DNA of 64,000 bases. Origin: Providencia sp. PROV188 (GTDB taxonomy: Bacteria > Pseudomonadota > Gammaproteobacteria > Enterobacterales > Enterobacteriaceae). The stretch lies in the NCBI RefSeq assembly GCF_027595165.1, contig NZ_CP097291.1:2604001-2668000 (forward strand). The letters are read 5' to 3'. The translations under genes were made by a program, and so were the position numbers. The notes beneath the pieces are model-generated. The model was not told the DNA's origin. It made no database searches and saw only the letters and a list, made by a program, of their open reading frames with translations. Below are positions 25,523-34,808 of this stretch, piece by piece (within the stretch, counting starts at the first letter, position 1; each line of letters begins with the position of its first letter).

Positions 25523-26905
25523 TCAGCCTAATGACTTTTCAACTGCGCCACTGGCCAAATACCCTTTATGGAACGCAGCTTGCCTTGGAGAGATACGCGC
25601 AACCGCCTCTGCTGAGCAAGAGGCATCCACCAGTACAAAACTGGCATCATCCCCTTTTGCTGGCCACACTTGCTTGCCCTTTTCATCCAGTGGCAATACA
25701 TTGCCCGTGGCGATAGCAAGGGAGCGAGATAATGCCAACTCATCAGGGCGCGTGTACAACTGCGCATATAGATTGGCTTTTTCTAACATGTCCCCGAGAC
25801 CAAATGGCGACCAGTGATCAATCACACTGTCAGTCCCTGTCATCACAAACACACCATTTTTATTCAGCGTTTTTAATGGCATATGTAATGTACCGATAGG
25901 CACTGTCGACGCTATCGTAATCTGCTGCTCAGCCAACCGTTTTGCCATCACATCGGCATCTTCAGGATTTAACATAGCTAACGCAAATGCATGGCTAATC
26001 GTCACCTTGCCACGCAAGCTGCGGTTTTCATCCACCGTTTTTATCATATAGTTGATAGCAGCAAGTCCTGCCGGGCTTGTCTCATGCAGATGGATATCAA
26101 CCCCTTTGTTGTAATCCAGCGCAATCTGGAACATCGCATCAAGGGATTTTTCCATCGCGCCATCCACATTGGTCGGATCTAACCCTCCCACATAGTGTGC
26201 ACCCGCTTGCATCGCTTCTCGCATCAAAGGGACTGATTTTGACAGCAACAAGCCATGTTGAGGGAATGCCACAATTTCACACGTGAGATCTTGCTGACGT
26301 TTATCCAACACTTTTTGCAGTGCTTCAAGGTTTTTTAATCCAGAAACAGGCTCAATATTGCAATGGCTGCGCGCGATAGTCGACCCGTGAGATTGAATCA
26401 AATCAATCAGCGCATGCGCTCTTTCTTGCGTGAAAGGCTGCAATTCAGGCAACATTTTCTGTTCAAGGGCTATCATATCCATAATGGTTTTACCTTCACG
26501 GGACTGTGGCGCTTGCCATGCTCCTCCGTAAAAGGTTTTATCCAGATGAATATGCATATCTCGAAATGCAGGAAGCATCAATTTGCCTTGCGCACTGTAC
26601 GCATTCAGAACGGTATTTGGATGCTGTTTATTGGGTAACACCGCCACGATTTTACCATCATTAATTTCGATAGTTTTTAGCTCAGTTTGTGTCCCCATTA
26701 CCGTACTATCACGGAAATTAAAACCTGTTTCGAGTAACGCATCATCAAGATAATAATGTTTATCTGTGATACGAGAAACACCAGACTGCGGTACGCTTTG
26801 CACCGCCGCCCCCGCAGATACTGAACCTAATAATGTACAAGCCGCCACCACTTTTGCGCTTGTCGTCAGAAACTCTCTGCGACCAGACAACTGTTCTGTA
26901 TTCAT
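25523..26905 (-). CDS. Tat-exported cytosine-deaminase-like amidohydrolase
   Basis: 460 aa. The N-terminus has a twin-arginine signal (SGRREFLTTSAKVV, then a hydrophobic stretch to AGAA near 33). The amidohydrolase metal site is seen as H118-I-H120, HLHETSP, SHAFAL and TGTDSV, in the CodA/AtzC-like branch. It should remove an amino or substituted group from a ring, in the periplasm. It is last in the operon with the carbamate kinase and permease, so it probably makes the ring compound that the permease imports. Substrate unknown; cytosine itself is only one option. Confidence 0.82.
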   Translation of the reverse strand: MNTEQLSGRREFLTTSAKVVAACTLLGSVSAGAAVQSVPQSGVSRITDKHYYLDDALLETGFNFRDSTVMGTQTELKTIEINDGKIVAVLPNKQHPNTVLNAYSAQGKLMLPAFRDMHIHLDKTFYGGAWQAPQSREGKTIMDMIALEQKMLPELQPFTQERAHALIDLIQSHGSTIARSHCNIEPVSGLKNLEALQKVLDKRQQDLTCEIVAFPQHGLLLSKSVPLMREAMQAGAHYVGGLDPTNVDGAMEKSLDAMFQIALDYNKGVDIHLHETSPAGLAAINYMIKTVDENRSLRGKVTISHAFALAMLNPEDADVMAKRLAEQQITIASTVPIGTLHMPLKTLNKNGVFVMTGTDSVIDHWSPFGLGDMLEKANLYAQLYTRPDELALSRSLAIATGNVLPLDEKGKQVWPAKGDDASFVLVDASCSAEAVARISPRQAAFHKGYLASGAVEKSLG

Positions 26906-26926
26906 AGCAACTCCTTATCATCGGGA

Positions 26927-26952
26927 GTTCGACCTTATCGTATAAGGCCGAA
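26927..26952 (-). other. Intercistronic hairpin between carbamate kinase and amidohydrolase genes
   Basis: GTTCGACCTTA and TAAGGCCGAAC pair with one mismatch around a 5-nt loop. No T-run on the minus strand. It may stabilise mRNA or partly terminate before the last gene. Confidence 0.5.
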
Positions 26953-26962
26953 CGAGTGAGGC

Positions 26963-27913
26963 TTAGCCTTGAATAATATGGGTTCCCGTCTCGCCACGTA
27001 ATGCTGCTGGCAGAGCTTCAGGCGTCGTGATAATCACGCGCTTACCGCCATTAGCGATAAACGATAAACTGGCTTCGATTTTCGGTAGCATGCTTCCTGC
27101 TGGGAAGTGCCCCTCTGCCATATAGCGTTTCATATCCGTCGTTGAGGTTTCACCAAGGGCTTTTTGTTCCGGTTTGCCAAAGTGAATACACACCTTTTCA
27201 ACGCCCGTGGTGATGATTAAAATGTCCGCATTGAGCTCTTTAGCCAGTAGCGTAGTCGATAAATCTTTATCAATAACAGCATCCACACTTTGATAACCGC
27301 CCTGCCCATTATTCACAACAGGGATCCCACCGCCGCCAGCCGCAACAACCACATAATCATGTTCGGTCAATGTACGAATTGCTGCTGACTCAATGACTCG
27401 TTTAGGTTCAGGGGATGCCACCACGCGGCGATATCCGCGTCCTGAATCTTCAACAAAGTGCCAATCAGGGTTTTCCTGCTGCAATACATCAGCTTGTTCT
27501 TTACTGAAAAATGCGCCAATCGGCTTAGTCGGAGCCGCAAAGTTCGGGTCATTTTTATCAACTTCCACTTGGGTCACTACCGTTACTGCTTGGCGATGTT
27601 GCTGTTTCGCTAATACGTTAGTAAGTGCTTGCTGGACTAAATAGCCAATCCCCCCTTGAGTATCCGCCACACAGTTAGCCAGCGGTGTCAGTGGTAATCC
27701 TTCCGTCACATGAGCAATTTCAGCGCGACGTAAATCCAACCCCACCTGCGGTCCATTGCCGTGAGTCAGCACAATATTGTAATTACCTTTAAGCATATCG
27801 CTGATGTGCTGAGCCACTTCCTGAACCGCTTTTTCTTGAGCTTCAATGGATTGGCTGCTGTTATCTTTAATAATACTGTTGCCCCCGATGGCAACAACCA
27901 CGAGTTCTTTCAT
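26963..27913 (-). CDS. arcC: Carbamate kinase
   Basis: 316 aa, from ATG 27913 (MKELVVVAIGGNSI), which has AGGA ten bases upstream; the frame is open further back. Family blocks: GGNSI, THGNGPQVG, DTQGGIGY, VVAAGGGGIPV, DKD-LST-LLA. It converts carbamoyl phosphate and ADP to ATP, CO2 and ammonia. With the AllFGH-like genes upstream it gives the energy-yielding last step. E. coli has the equivalent YbcF beside fdrA-ylbEF. Confidence 0.95.
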   Translation of the reverse strand: MKELVVVAIGGNSIIKDNSSQSIEAQEKAVQEVAQHISDMLKGNYNIVLTHGNGPQVGLDLRRAEIAHVTEGLPLTPLANCVADTQGGIGYLVQQALTNVLAKQQHRQAVTVVTQVEVDKNDPNFAAPTKPIGAFFSKEQADVLQQENPDWHFVEDSGRGYRRVVASPEPKRVIESAAIRTLTEHDYVVVAAGGGGIPVVNNGQGGYQSVDAVIDKDLSTTLLAKELNADILIITTGVEKVCIHFGKPEQKALGETSTTDMKRYMAEGHFPAGSMLPKIEASLSFIANGGKRVIITTPEALPAALRGETGTHIIQG

Positions 27914-27946
27914 GATTAAGGATCCTGATACCGAATATTTAGCAGA

Positions 27947-27973
27947 TAGTGGGTGTATCGCGTACACCCACTA
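27947..27973 (-). other. Perfect 11-bp intercistronic hairpin
   Basis: TAGTGGGTGTA and TACACCCACTA separated by 5 nt, between the permease stop and the carbamate kinase start. No T-run on the minus strand, so processing or stability is more likely than termination. Confidence 0.55.
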
Positions 27974-27987
27974 TAAAGATTGGCTTA

Positions 27988-29550
27988 TTACGCTGATTTA
28001 CTAAGCTTTTCAGCTTTTTCAGCTTGTTGCTGCTCCACTGATTGGCGACCATCTAAAAAGTGTTTGATAACAAACAAAGCCGCCATCATGAGGTATGCGT
28101 AGACAAACATCAATGCCGAACCTGTTGCAATACCCACAGCCGGAGAATGGATGATGCCAAAGAAGACCAATACTGCACCCACTGCCGCCGCAATCGCGCC
28201 ACGTAACGGCTTGTTTAAGATAGCGAAGATAGCGATACAGCCCCATAACATACTTGCCAACGGTGCACCGTTACCTAAGTGAACCAGACCTTGATAGTAA
28301 ACGCCTTTATGTAACAGAACTTCCGTACCAATCGCGCTTGCAGACGTACCTGCCGCTCCCATGACACTGTTAACCATCGTCAATGCCCAGTTCGCAATCC
28401 ATGGGAATAGACAGATGAAAATCACAGGTACTTCGACTTTCGGTGTTTCTCGCACCACTTGGTTAGCGGTCACTACACCGATAAACACTAAGATAGGGAC
28501 AATGGCCGTCATTGGGATCACTGCGAGCATAAATGCGCCAATACCAAATAACGGGACGATAAACATGGTGATACCGGATGCTAAGGTATAACCCACACTC
28601 GCGCCCATCGCTTTCCAACCCGCATGACCCACATACACTGTCACAGGGAATGGATTACCCAGCACAACACCCACGGTTGAAGATAAACCGTTTGCCAGCA
28701 TCACTTTACGTGTGTTGTATTCATCACCCGCTGCGTGAGCGCTTTCAATATTTTCAAGGTCAAAGATGTAGTTCGCTAAACCTAAAGGTACCGCTGAGGC
28801 TAAGTACGGCAGTGCATGAGGTAAACCTTGGAAGAAGCTATCCACATGGATGCTTGGCGGGTTAAAACCAAATGACGCCATGGATGCCGTAATCGCTTCT
28901 GGGCTTTGTAAACCCGAAATCCATGCTAAGGCAGAACCCGCGATAAGCAGCAGCAACCCTGTAGGAATACGTGCAAAGATAGGCTTTTTACCAAACCAGT
29001 TGATGAAAATTAACAGTAGGACAATAAACGATACCGTTGGTGCTTCAAATGCTTGCAGCATCGGGTTCATTGCCAGTAACAATAATCCGAGACCCGATAA
29101 ACACGATAATAATACGGTACGCGGGATCATCTTACGGATGGTTTCACCAAGGAAAGAGCCCCCCACTAAAATCATTGATTCCACAAAACACCAGACCAAC
29201 GCAATTTGCAGAGCAAATTCAGGATCTTTGGTGGTTTGGTAAACCGGCATGATCACTAAGAAGGTCACGGTGAAGATAGAAGGCGCACTTGGACCTGATG
29301 GTAGTGCCGTAACGTCATTTCGTCCTGTTTGCTTGATCATCTGCTGACCAAAGTAAGCGTAACTTACACTGGCAAGCAATACAGCAAAACCAAACGCTGG
29401 CGCGATACGACCATAAACAATTTCCGCTGGGATGCCGACAACAAAAATCAGTAAGCCCATCATGGTGAGTAGGTTCGTGAGGTTATTGGTCATCAAACCA
29501 AAATAGGCCGCCAAATCACCACGTTTCCATTTAATATTTAATAGACTCAT
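27988..29550 (-). CDS. NCS2-family xanthine/uracil-type permease
   Basis: 520 aa from ATG 29550, which has GGGAG before it. About 12-14 hydrophobic segments, with the long loop GDEYNTRKVMLANGLSS and a GNPFPVTVYVGHAGWKAMGAS block typical of the NCS2/AzgA side of the family. It should import a purine, pyrimidine or related ring compound by proton symport. Its place between the AllG-like gene and carbamate kinase suggests it brings in the substrate of this pathway. Specificity cannot be assigned. Confidence 0.85.
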   Translation of the reverse strand: MSLLNIKWKRGDLAAYFGLMTNNLTNLLTMMGLLIFVVGIPAEIVYGRIAPAFGFAVLLASVSYAYFGQQMIKQTGRNDVTALPSGPSAPSIFTVTFLVIMPVYQTTKDPEFALQIALVWCFVESMILVGGSFLGETIRKMIPRTVLLSCLSGLGLLLLAMNPMLQAFEAPTVSFIVLLLIFINWFGKKPIFARIPTGLLLLIAGSALAWISGLQSPEAITASMASFGFNPPSIHVDSFFQGLPHALPYLASAVPLGLANYIFDLENIESAHAAGDEYNTRKVMLANGLSSTVGVVLGNPFPVTVYVGHAGWKAMGASVGYTLASGITMFIVPLFGIGAFMLAVIPMTAIVPILVFIGVVTANQVVRETPKVEVPVIFICLFPWIANWALTMVNSVMGAAGTSASAIGTEVLLHKGVYYQGLVHLGNGAPLASMLWGCIAIFAILNKPLRGAIAAAVGAVLVFFGIIHSPAVGIATGSALMFVYAYLMMAALFVIKHFLDGRQSVEQQQAEKAEKLSKSA

Positions 29551-29650
29551 ATTCTTACTCCCATTCCCCTCACACCTTAGCAGCACGTTGTTGACGGTCT
29601 ATCTCTTATGCCACTGAACAATTCAGGGAATGCGTTGCTTTATTTTTATC

Positions 29651-29668
29651 GCCCGGCCGAAGCCGGGC
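29651..29668 (-). other. GC-rich hairpin with UUCG loop between allG-like and permease genes
   Basis: On the minus strand GCCCGGC-TTCG-GCCGGGC, a very stable tetraloop hairpin, 38 bases after the allG-like stop. No minus-strand T-run; it probably protects the upstream mRNA. Confidence 0.55.
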
Positions 29669-29705
29669 ATTATTTTTTGCTTAGTGAGTTTTGGGCTCAA
29701 TACCA

Positions 29706-31121
29706 CTATGCATAGTGTTTCGCGTAAGAAAGCATCGCTTTTTCGAAGCAATCAAACGGAGGATGTACAATCCCTGCCCCAATCATTCCAATACCTGCAT
29801 CTTTATGCGCAATCGCCGTGTTAATCACCGGAAGAATGCCACTAGCTGCAACTTTCGTGATATCAATCGCTGTCGGAATTCCCATGAAACCTAGCAATGG
29901 AATGGTGACGTTCGGGTTCTCACCAAGGGTGATTTCACGCATTTGGCGAGAAAAATCCACCGCTTCTTCAACGGTTCCCCCAACGAGCGCCACGATAGCC
30001 GGTGCTGTTGCCATCGCAAATCCACCAATCCCGTAAGTTTCTGTGATAGCCGAGTCACCAATATCTAAACCTGAATCTTCCGGTTTATAACCCGCGAACA
30101 TTGGACCAATAACTTGCTGAGAAGGACCTGTAAACCACTGCCCCGGTAACCCGCTAATGCGTAAACCAAACTCATAACCATTACGTGCCATGGTAGTCAC
30201 GACAGTACTGTATTCAATGCCGTGCGCCGCATCCATTGAGGCTTTACACATTGCCATCCATGTAGGACCCGAGAAATAGTCACTACTTGCCACGAAATCA
30301 AACACTTCTTTTTGCTGTGCAACCGTAAAATTGGTTTGAATAATTCCCGTGGTCAGCGCTTGGATCAGCAATGTTGTTCCCGCATTGTTACGGTTATGGC
30401 ATTCATCACCCATATGTAACGCTTGTGCCAACATTAAGCGCAGGTCGATTTCACCGACGATTTTCATGGCGTCACGCAGCATTGGACCCAGTACATCACG
30501 CATCCAATTCAAGCGGTCAATAACGCTTTGGTCATTGGCACCCATGCGTAAGATTTTTGCCATCTGCTCACTCAAGTTAGTGAATGCGCGGTTACCGTAA
30601 GTTTTGTTTTCAACAATGTGCATAAACATCGATGCCGATGTCACGCCCGCCATTGACCCTACGCAATCATGTTCATGACATGGGGAAAAGATAATTTCAC
30701 CCGAAGCTGCAACACGTTCCGCATCCGCTAAGTCTTTCGCCAATCCTTCAAAAACTAAAGCACCTGTCACCGCGCCTTTCATCGCGCCACACATATCTTT
30801 CCATGCCACTGGTGGACCGGCATGTAGAATGGTGTTTTTCGTCATGCCCGGTACCACATTAATGGCTTGGTCATAACCCACGAGCACAGGCTGGGACTGA
30901 ATAATACGCTCAAGCGCTTGTGCGTTCGCCACTGCAATTTTTTCTTGTAACGCCGCGTTGCCTTCAATTTGGTCAAGCGCGCGGATCACAGCAACGTTAC
31001 CTTGCCCCGGCGGCGTCCAATTCAGCTGAGTCACCGGAACGTGCTGTTTTTTCAGATCATCACTGAACATCTCAATGCCGATATTGATAACGTTCAATGG
31101 TTGTTTAAATAATGAAGTCAT
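29706..31121 (-). CDS. allG: AllG/YlbE-like DUF1116 subunit of a carbamoyltransferase
   Basis: 471 aa, full-length DUF1116 (YlbE family). Recent work names FdrA, YlbE and YlbF of E. coli AllF, AllG and AllH as subunits of oxamate carbamoyltransferase. The ATG shares one base with the stop of the FdrA-like gene (TAATG), so the subunits are translationally coupled. Conserved-looking features include NVVPGMTKNT, CHEHDCVGSMAGVTS and MGDECHNRN. The true carbamoyl carrier in this organism is unknown, as no allantoin genes are nearby. Confidence 0.85.
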   Translation of the reverse strand: MTSLFKQPLNVINIGIEMFSDDLKKQHVPVTQLNWTPPGQGNVAVIRALDQIEGNAALQEKIAVANAQALERIIQSQPVLVGYDQAINVVPGMTKNTILHAGPPVAWKDMCGAMKGAVTGALVFEGLAKDLADAERVAASGEIIFSPCHEHDCVGSMAGVTSASMFMHIVENKTYGNRAFTNLSEQMAKILRMGANDQSVIDRLNWMRDVLGPMLRDAMKIVGEIDLRLMLAQALHMGDECHNRNNAGTTLLIQALTTGIIQTNFTVAQQKEVFDFVASSDYFSGPTWMAMCKASMDAAHGIEYSTVVTTMARNGYEFGLRISGLPGQWFTGPSQQVIGPMFAGYKPEDSGLDIGDSAITETYGIGGFAMATAPAIVALVGGTVEEAVDFSRQMREITLGENPNVTIPLLGFMGIPTAIDITKVAASGILPVINTAIAHKDAGIGMIGAGIVHPPFDCFEKAMLSYAKHYA

Positions 31122-32671
31122 TACGCTTTCTCCCCTTTCCAGACAAACTCACGTCCTAATAAACCTGTATTGGTACTGCTACTCGCCCAAATCACACCTG
31201 CGTCGGTGAGCATCTTGACCTGTGCATCCATCGATGGCGTATCTTGGTCAGTACCCAGCACATAGCCAAGGATCACCAGTTCACGTCCTTCTTGTTTCGC
31301 TATCGCTTTTGCTGTTTTGATAGCGTCAATCATCACGCCGACCGGATCTTCATGAGAGCCAAAGCCAAGCACGAAATCCATCATGATCACACCAACTTCC
31401 GGGTCACGAGCTTCTTGCAGTAAACGCTCTATTCGGTTTGTTGGATCAATCATTGGGTGTGGCTTACCATTGGTAAAATCATCATCACCAAAGTCAAGGA
31501 AGGTATGGGCGACACTTTTATTGATATCTTTCAGACGGTAGTCAGGGTTAGGTTGAATATTGCTGTAGACGTCATCGTATTTTTCCAGCGCTGCAAACAT
31601 GGCTTCATCACACAATGTCCCGCCACAGAAAAGACCACGAATGTATTTTTGTTCCGGTTTAAGTAACGCTCTAACTTCATCAATTAAAGGTAAGTTGAGA
31701 GGATGAAGGTCTAAATCTTCTTTACGAATACCTGTCAGTAAAACCGCTTTCAGAGCAGCTTCTTTGGTGCCTTGGGCAAAGGTTAAGCCTGGTTTATCAT
31801 CCGGTAACGGTTGACTTCCTAAGAAACAAACCACCACTGGCTTATGGCATTTTTCAGCTTGTTCTAACACTTTTTTGGCAACCATTGGTGCTGGTGGCTT
31901 AGAAATGAGTGCAATGACTTGGGTTTCATCATCCGCATCCAGCATTTTGAGTGCATCAATCATCATGATGCCGCCAATTTTTTCACTTAGGTCACGACCA
32001 CCCGTACCGATTAGCTGAGAAACTCCAGCACCAAATTCATGGATTCGCACGCTCAGTTCTTGGCTCCCCGTACCGGATGCCCCAATAATTCCGATGCTAC
32101 CGCGACGAACATTGTTACCAAAACACAAGGCTGTCCCATTGATGATCGCTGTCCCGCAGTCTGGTCCCATCATCAACAACCCTTTTTGGCTCGCCAACTG
32201 TTTCAGTGCCAGCTCATCGTCTATCGAGACGTTATCGGAGAACAGCATCACGTTGAGATCATTTTCCAGTGCAATACGCGCTTCACGAGCCGCAAATTGC
32301 CCATTAACCGAAATAACCGCTAAGTTGGCATCAGGAATGTGCGTTTTTGCAGAGTTGATTGTGGCATATTTGGCTTCATGCTGCCCACCGCCTTGATTTT
32401 TCTTATTAAACAGGTCTTCGATAGCAATCAATGTCGCATCATTGGCTTCATCGCTAGGTCCTTTAATCACTATCATTAAATCGCCGTTTTTGGCTTCTTC
32501 TAATTCTGGTGTTAATAAACCTAAGTTTCTTAATACGCCTTTATTCATTTCTGTTGCCATTGCCACAAAGGCTTGCTCAACATTTTCAAGTTGATTGGCT
32601 TTGGTGGAAATAGACATCAATGACACTGAATCAAAATAGGTATTCTTTTTTATGACCACTTTAGTCGACAT
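31121..32671 (-). CDS. fdrA: AllF/FdrA-like carbamoyltransferase subunit
   Basis: 516 aa, the length of FdrA. It has a succinyl-CoA-synthetase-like nucleotide fold: GIIGASGTGSQELSVRIHEFGAGVSQLIGTGGRDL in the middle and an MGPDCGTAII segment before it. The family forms the OXTCase complex with DUF1116 and DUF2877 proteins, releasing carbamoyl phosphate. It overlaps the DUF2877 gene by 11 bp and is coupled to the DUF1116 gene. Confidence 0.9.
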   Translation of the reverse strand: MSTKVVIKKNTYFDSVSLMSISTKANQLENVEQAFVAMATEMNKGVLRNLGLLTPELEEAKNGDLMIVIKGPSDEANDATLIAIEDLFNKKNQGGGQHEAKYATINSAKTHIPDANLAVISVNGQFAAREARIALENDLNVMLFSDNVSIDDELALKQLASQKGLLMMGPDCGTAIINGTALCFGNNVRRGSIGIIGASGTGSQELSVRIHEFGAGVSQLIGTGGRDLSEKIGGIMMIDALKMLDADDETQVIALISKPPAPMVAKKVLEQAEKCHKPVVVCFLGSQPLPDDKPGLTFAQGTKEAALKAVLLTGIRKEDLDLHPLNLPLIDEVRALLKPEQKYIRGLFCGGTLCDEAMFAALEKYDDVYSNIQPNPDYRLKDINKSVAHTFLDFGDDDFTNGKPHPMIDPTNRIERLLQEARDPEVGVIMMDFVLGFGSHEDPVGVMIDAIKTAKAIAKQEGRELVILGYVLGTDQDTPSMDAQVKMLTDAGVIWASSSTNTGLLGREFVWKGEKA

Positions 32672-33584
32672 GTGTTTCTCCGAAATAATGAGTCAGAAAC
32701 AGCGCATCGCGAATGCCAAATAGCATGTCGCAACCTGAACTAGACCCGATATTTAAAATCTCTAAAATTTGTGGATAAATATTTGTTTCTCGCCCATCAA
32801 CTAAACATTGGATCAGTTGATGCATATTTTCGCGATACTCTTGGTTTAATGCTTTTTCTAACGTGATGGCACTGATGGGTGTTGTATTCGCCTTGCTTTG
32901 CGAAATCCCTTGATAAAAGCTCGGATAGCAGGAATTCGCAGGGTGATGTTTCAACAACAAAAAAGCCATTAGTCCCACTAAATAATCATCTCCCGAAGGC
33001 GTTAACCCAATTCCTAACCCAACAAACTGGCTCACAATATGAGTTAATGCTTGGTACCGTTTATTGATTAATAAATTAATTAAGCTAGAGCGTAATTCAT
33101 TTAATTTTTTTGATGATTCAAGATAAAAACAATTATCCCCTTGGTAGTTAAACAGAGAGTGTGTTTTATCATTTAAAATAGAATCAATTTCGTTAATTTT
33201 AGACTGAAGAAAATAACGGTACTTTTCTTCTGTTAATTTTTCATTAATAAAATAAACCGTTGGTGGGTTCCATTTCTTACATAATAAAAATGAAATAGTA
33301 TATTTCTCACCAATATGGATTTCATTATTTAAAATATAAACAGAATCCCCCGCAGTAATATTTAATGGTGAAAAATCCTTATTAATAATTCGGCAGCTAT
33401 TAGGAGCATTATCCGTTTGCGAGCCAAGCAAGGTATAAAGTTGATTATCAATTGAAAAATTAATGGCTTTATTAAAAACCTGCTCTATATTCCCTGTTAA
33501 TGATGGCTGATGCAAAAGATGCAAGAAATGTGCATCAGCCGTTAACCCATAAATGCTTTGCCGCTGAGATTGGTGTCTGTTCAC
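32661..33584 (-). CDS. allH: AllH/YlbF-like DUF2877 protein
   Basis: 307 aa with a GTG start preceded by GGGGGATT. The GLGIGLTPSGDDYLVGLMA block (near 214-232) is the DUF2877 hallmark. It is the third OXTCase subunit in the E. coli naming. It overlaps the FdrA-like gene by 11 bp. The N-terminal half is AT-rich and divergent, common for this subunit. Confidence 0.87.
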   Translation of the reverse strand: MNRHQSQRQSIYGLTADAHFLHLLHQPSLTGNIEQVFNKAINFSIDNQLYTLLGSQTDNAPNSCRIINKDFSPLNITAGDSVYILNNEIHIGEKYTISFLLCKKWNPPTVYFINEKLTEEKYRYFLQSKINEIDSILNDKTHSLFNYQGDNCFYLESSKKLNELRSSLINLLINKRYQALTHIVSQFVGLGIGLTPSGDDYLVGLMAFLLLKHHPANSCYPSFYQGISQSKANTTPISAITLEKALNQEYRENMHQLIQCLVDGRETNIYPQILEILNIGSSSGCDMLFGIRDALFLTHYFGETHVD

Positions 33585-33602
33585 AATCCCCCTTATGGGT
33601 GG

Positions 33603-34208
33603 TTACGCACCCGCTGCAATCAGTAACTCAGCAATTTCGTGATAGCCTTTTTCCTGTGCCAGCTCTAACGGCTTTTTACCGTATTTATCTGTCATATGTG
33701 GGTTGGCACCATGATCTAACAGCATTTTTACGATTTGCTGCTGTTTTACTCCACCATCATTCAGCACAATCGCTTCTAGTAATGGAGTCCAACCGACAAA
33801 GTTGGTGTGGTTAACATTAATATCCGTGTTTTCCAGTAATTCACGCACAATTTCCACATGCCCTTTTTCACTCGCTGGCGTGATCCCAACACCACCAAAA
33901 CGGGTTAGTAAATCTAAATTAGGATTAGCAGGTAATACTAAACGTAATAATGTTAAATCATTATTTAGGCAACTTAATAAAAATGGGTTAAAACACGTTT
34001 GGTCTTGTTTATTAATATCAGCACCCGCATGAATAAGAAAATCAACGCACTCATAGTGCTGATTTAAACTGGCATTCACAATTGCAGTGCGACCTTGGCG
34101 ATTGGTACTATTAATATCAACACCTTTTTCAAGGCAATTTTTTAAAATAGCTAATTGACCTTGTTCTGCTGCTTTAAGAAAATCTTGAACGAGTGTGTTT
34201 TCTGTCAT
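33603..34208 (-). CDS. Ankyrin-repeat protein
   Basis: 201 aa from ATG 34208, which has GGAGAG five bases upstream. About five ankyrin repeats fill the protein (GRTAIVNASLNQHYECVDFLIHAGADIN and similar). No signal peptide, so probably a cytoplasmic protein-binding adaptor. It is the first gene of the leftward carbamoyltransferase operon, 18 bp before allH. Ankyrin proteins next to such catabolic operons are unexplained; a role in enzyme complex assembly is speculation. Confidence 0.9.
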   Translation of the reverse strand: MTENTLVQDFLKAAEQGQLAILKNCLEKGVDINSTNRQGRTAIVNASLNQHYECVDFLIHAGADINKQDQTCFNPFLLSCLNNDLTLLRLVLPANPNLDLLTRFGGVGITPASEKGHVEIVRELLENTDINVNHTNFVGWTPLLEAIVLNDGGVKQQQIVKMLLDHGANPHMTDKYGKKPLELAQEKGYHEIAELLIAAGA

Positions 34209-34808
34209 AACGCTCTCCACATTTAGCTATTTCAATTTTCTGATAGCCAAATTAAATATGAATTAAAGATTATTTAGCATGGTTAGAGCATAACAATTGC
34301 CATTAATAAATAGAATCCATTTAAATTTAATTCATCAATCTGCCACCTTATTATTGATTTAAATTCAACAATCGAGCATTTTTGTGCGTGAAAGCATCCT
34401 TCACTGACCTTTTCTGATGTTTTTTTGTCTATTTTCTATGCGATTTGACCAAATAATTTTGTTAATCTGTTTGCCCATTTTTTCTTTCTTCAATTTTGTG
34501 ACAGCCATCAAATCAAAGGTTTTAGAATTGTTAATATTGTGATTTTTTTGTTTATTAACCCGATATTTCCTAATGACTAATTTTTTATTAAATTCAATAA
34601 TATTAATTAGTTTGAATGTAAACATGCGTTTCATTAGTTGCTTTTTAGGGTGACATAAATTAAATACTATTTATTGTACAGAATAGATAAATATCCCCGC
34701 TGAGGGCTATTAAAAACAATCGATAAAAAGCCTGTTTTTTAAGCTATTGAATTGTATTCACAGAAAACGTTATTTCGGCTAATTTTCACGCACTTTGGGA
34801 CACGACAC
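34209..34808. other. Divergent promoter region, ankyrin gene and LysR gene
   Basis: 600 bp, strongly AT-rich. It must hold the promoters for the leftward operon and for the rightward LysR gene. No clear LysR palindrome stood out. A leftward 77-codon frame inside (34401-34634) is low-complexity and lacks a good ribosome site. Confidence 0.5.

Noticed and set aside
25422..29252. Long rightward frames opposite the amidohydrolase, carbamate kinase and permease genes
   Set aside because: They mirror strong genes on the minus strand with clear family motifs and have no domain sense themselves.
34401..34634. Leftward 77-codon frame between the ankyrin and LysR genes
   Set aside because: Low-complexity Lys/Asn/Ile sequence in an AT-rich promoter region, no good ribosome site, no family.
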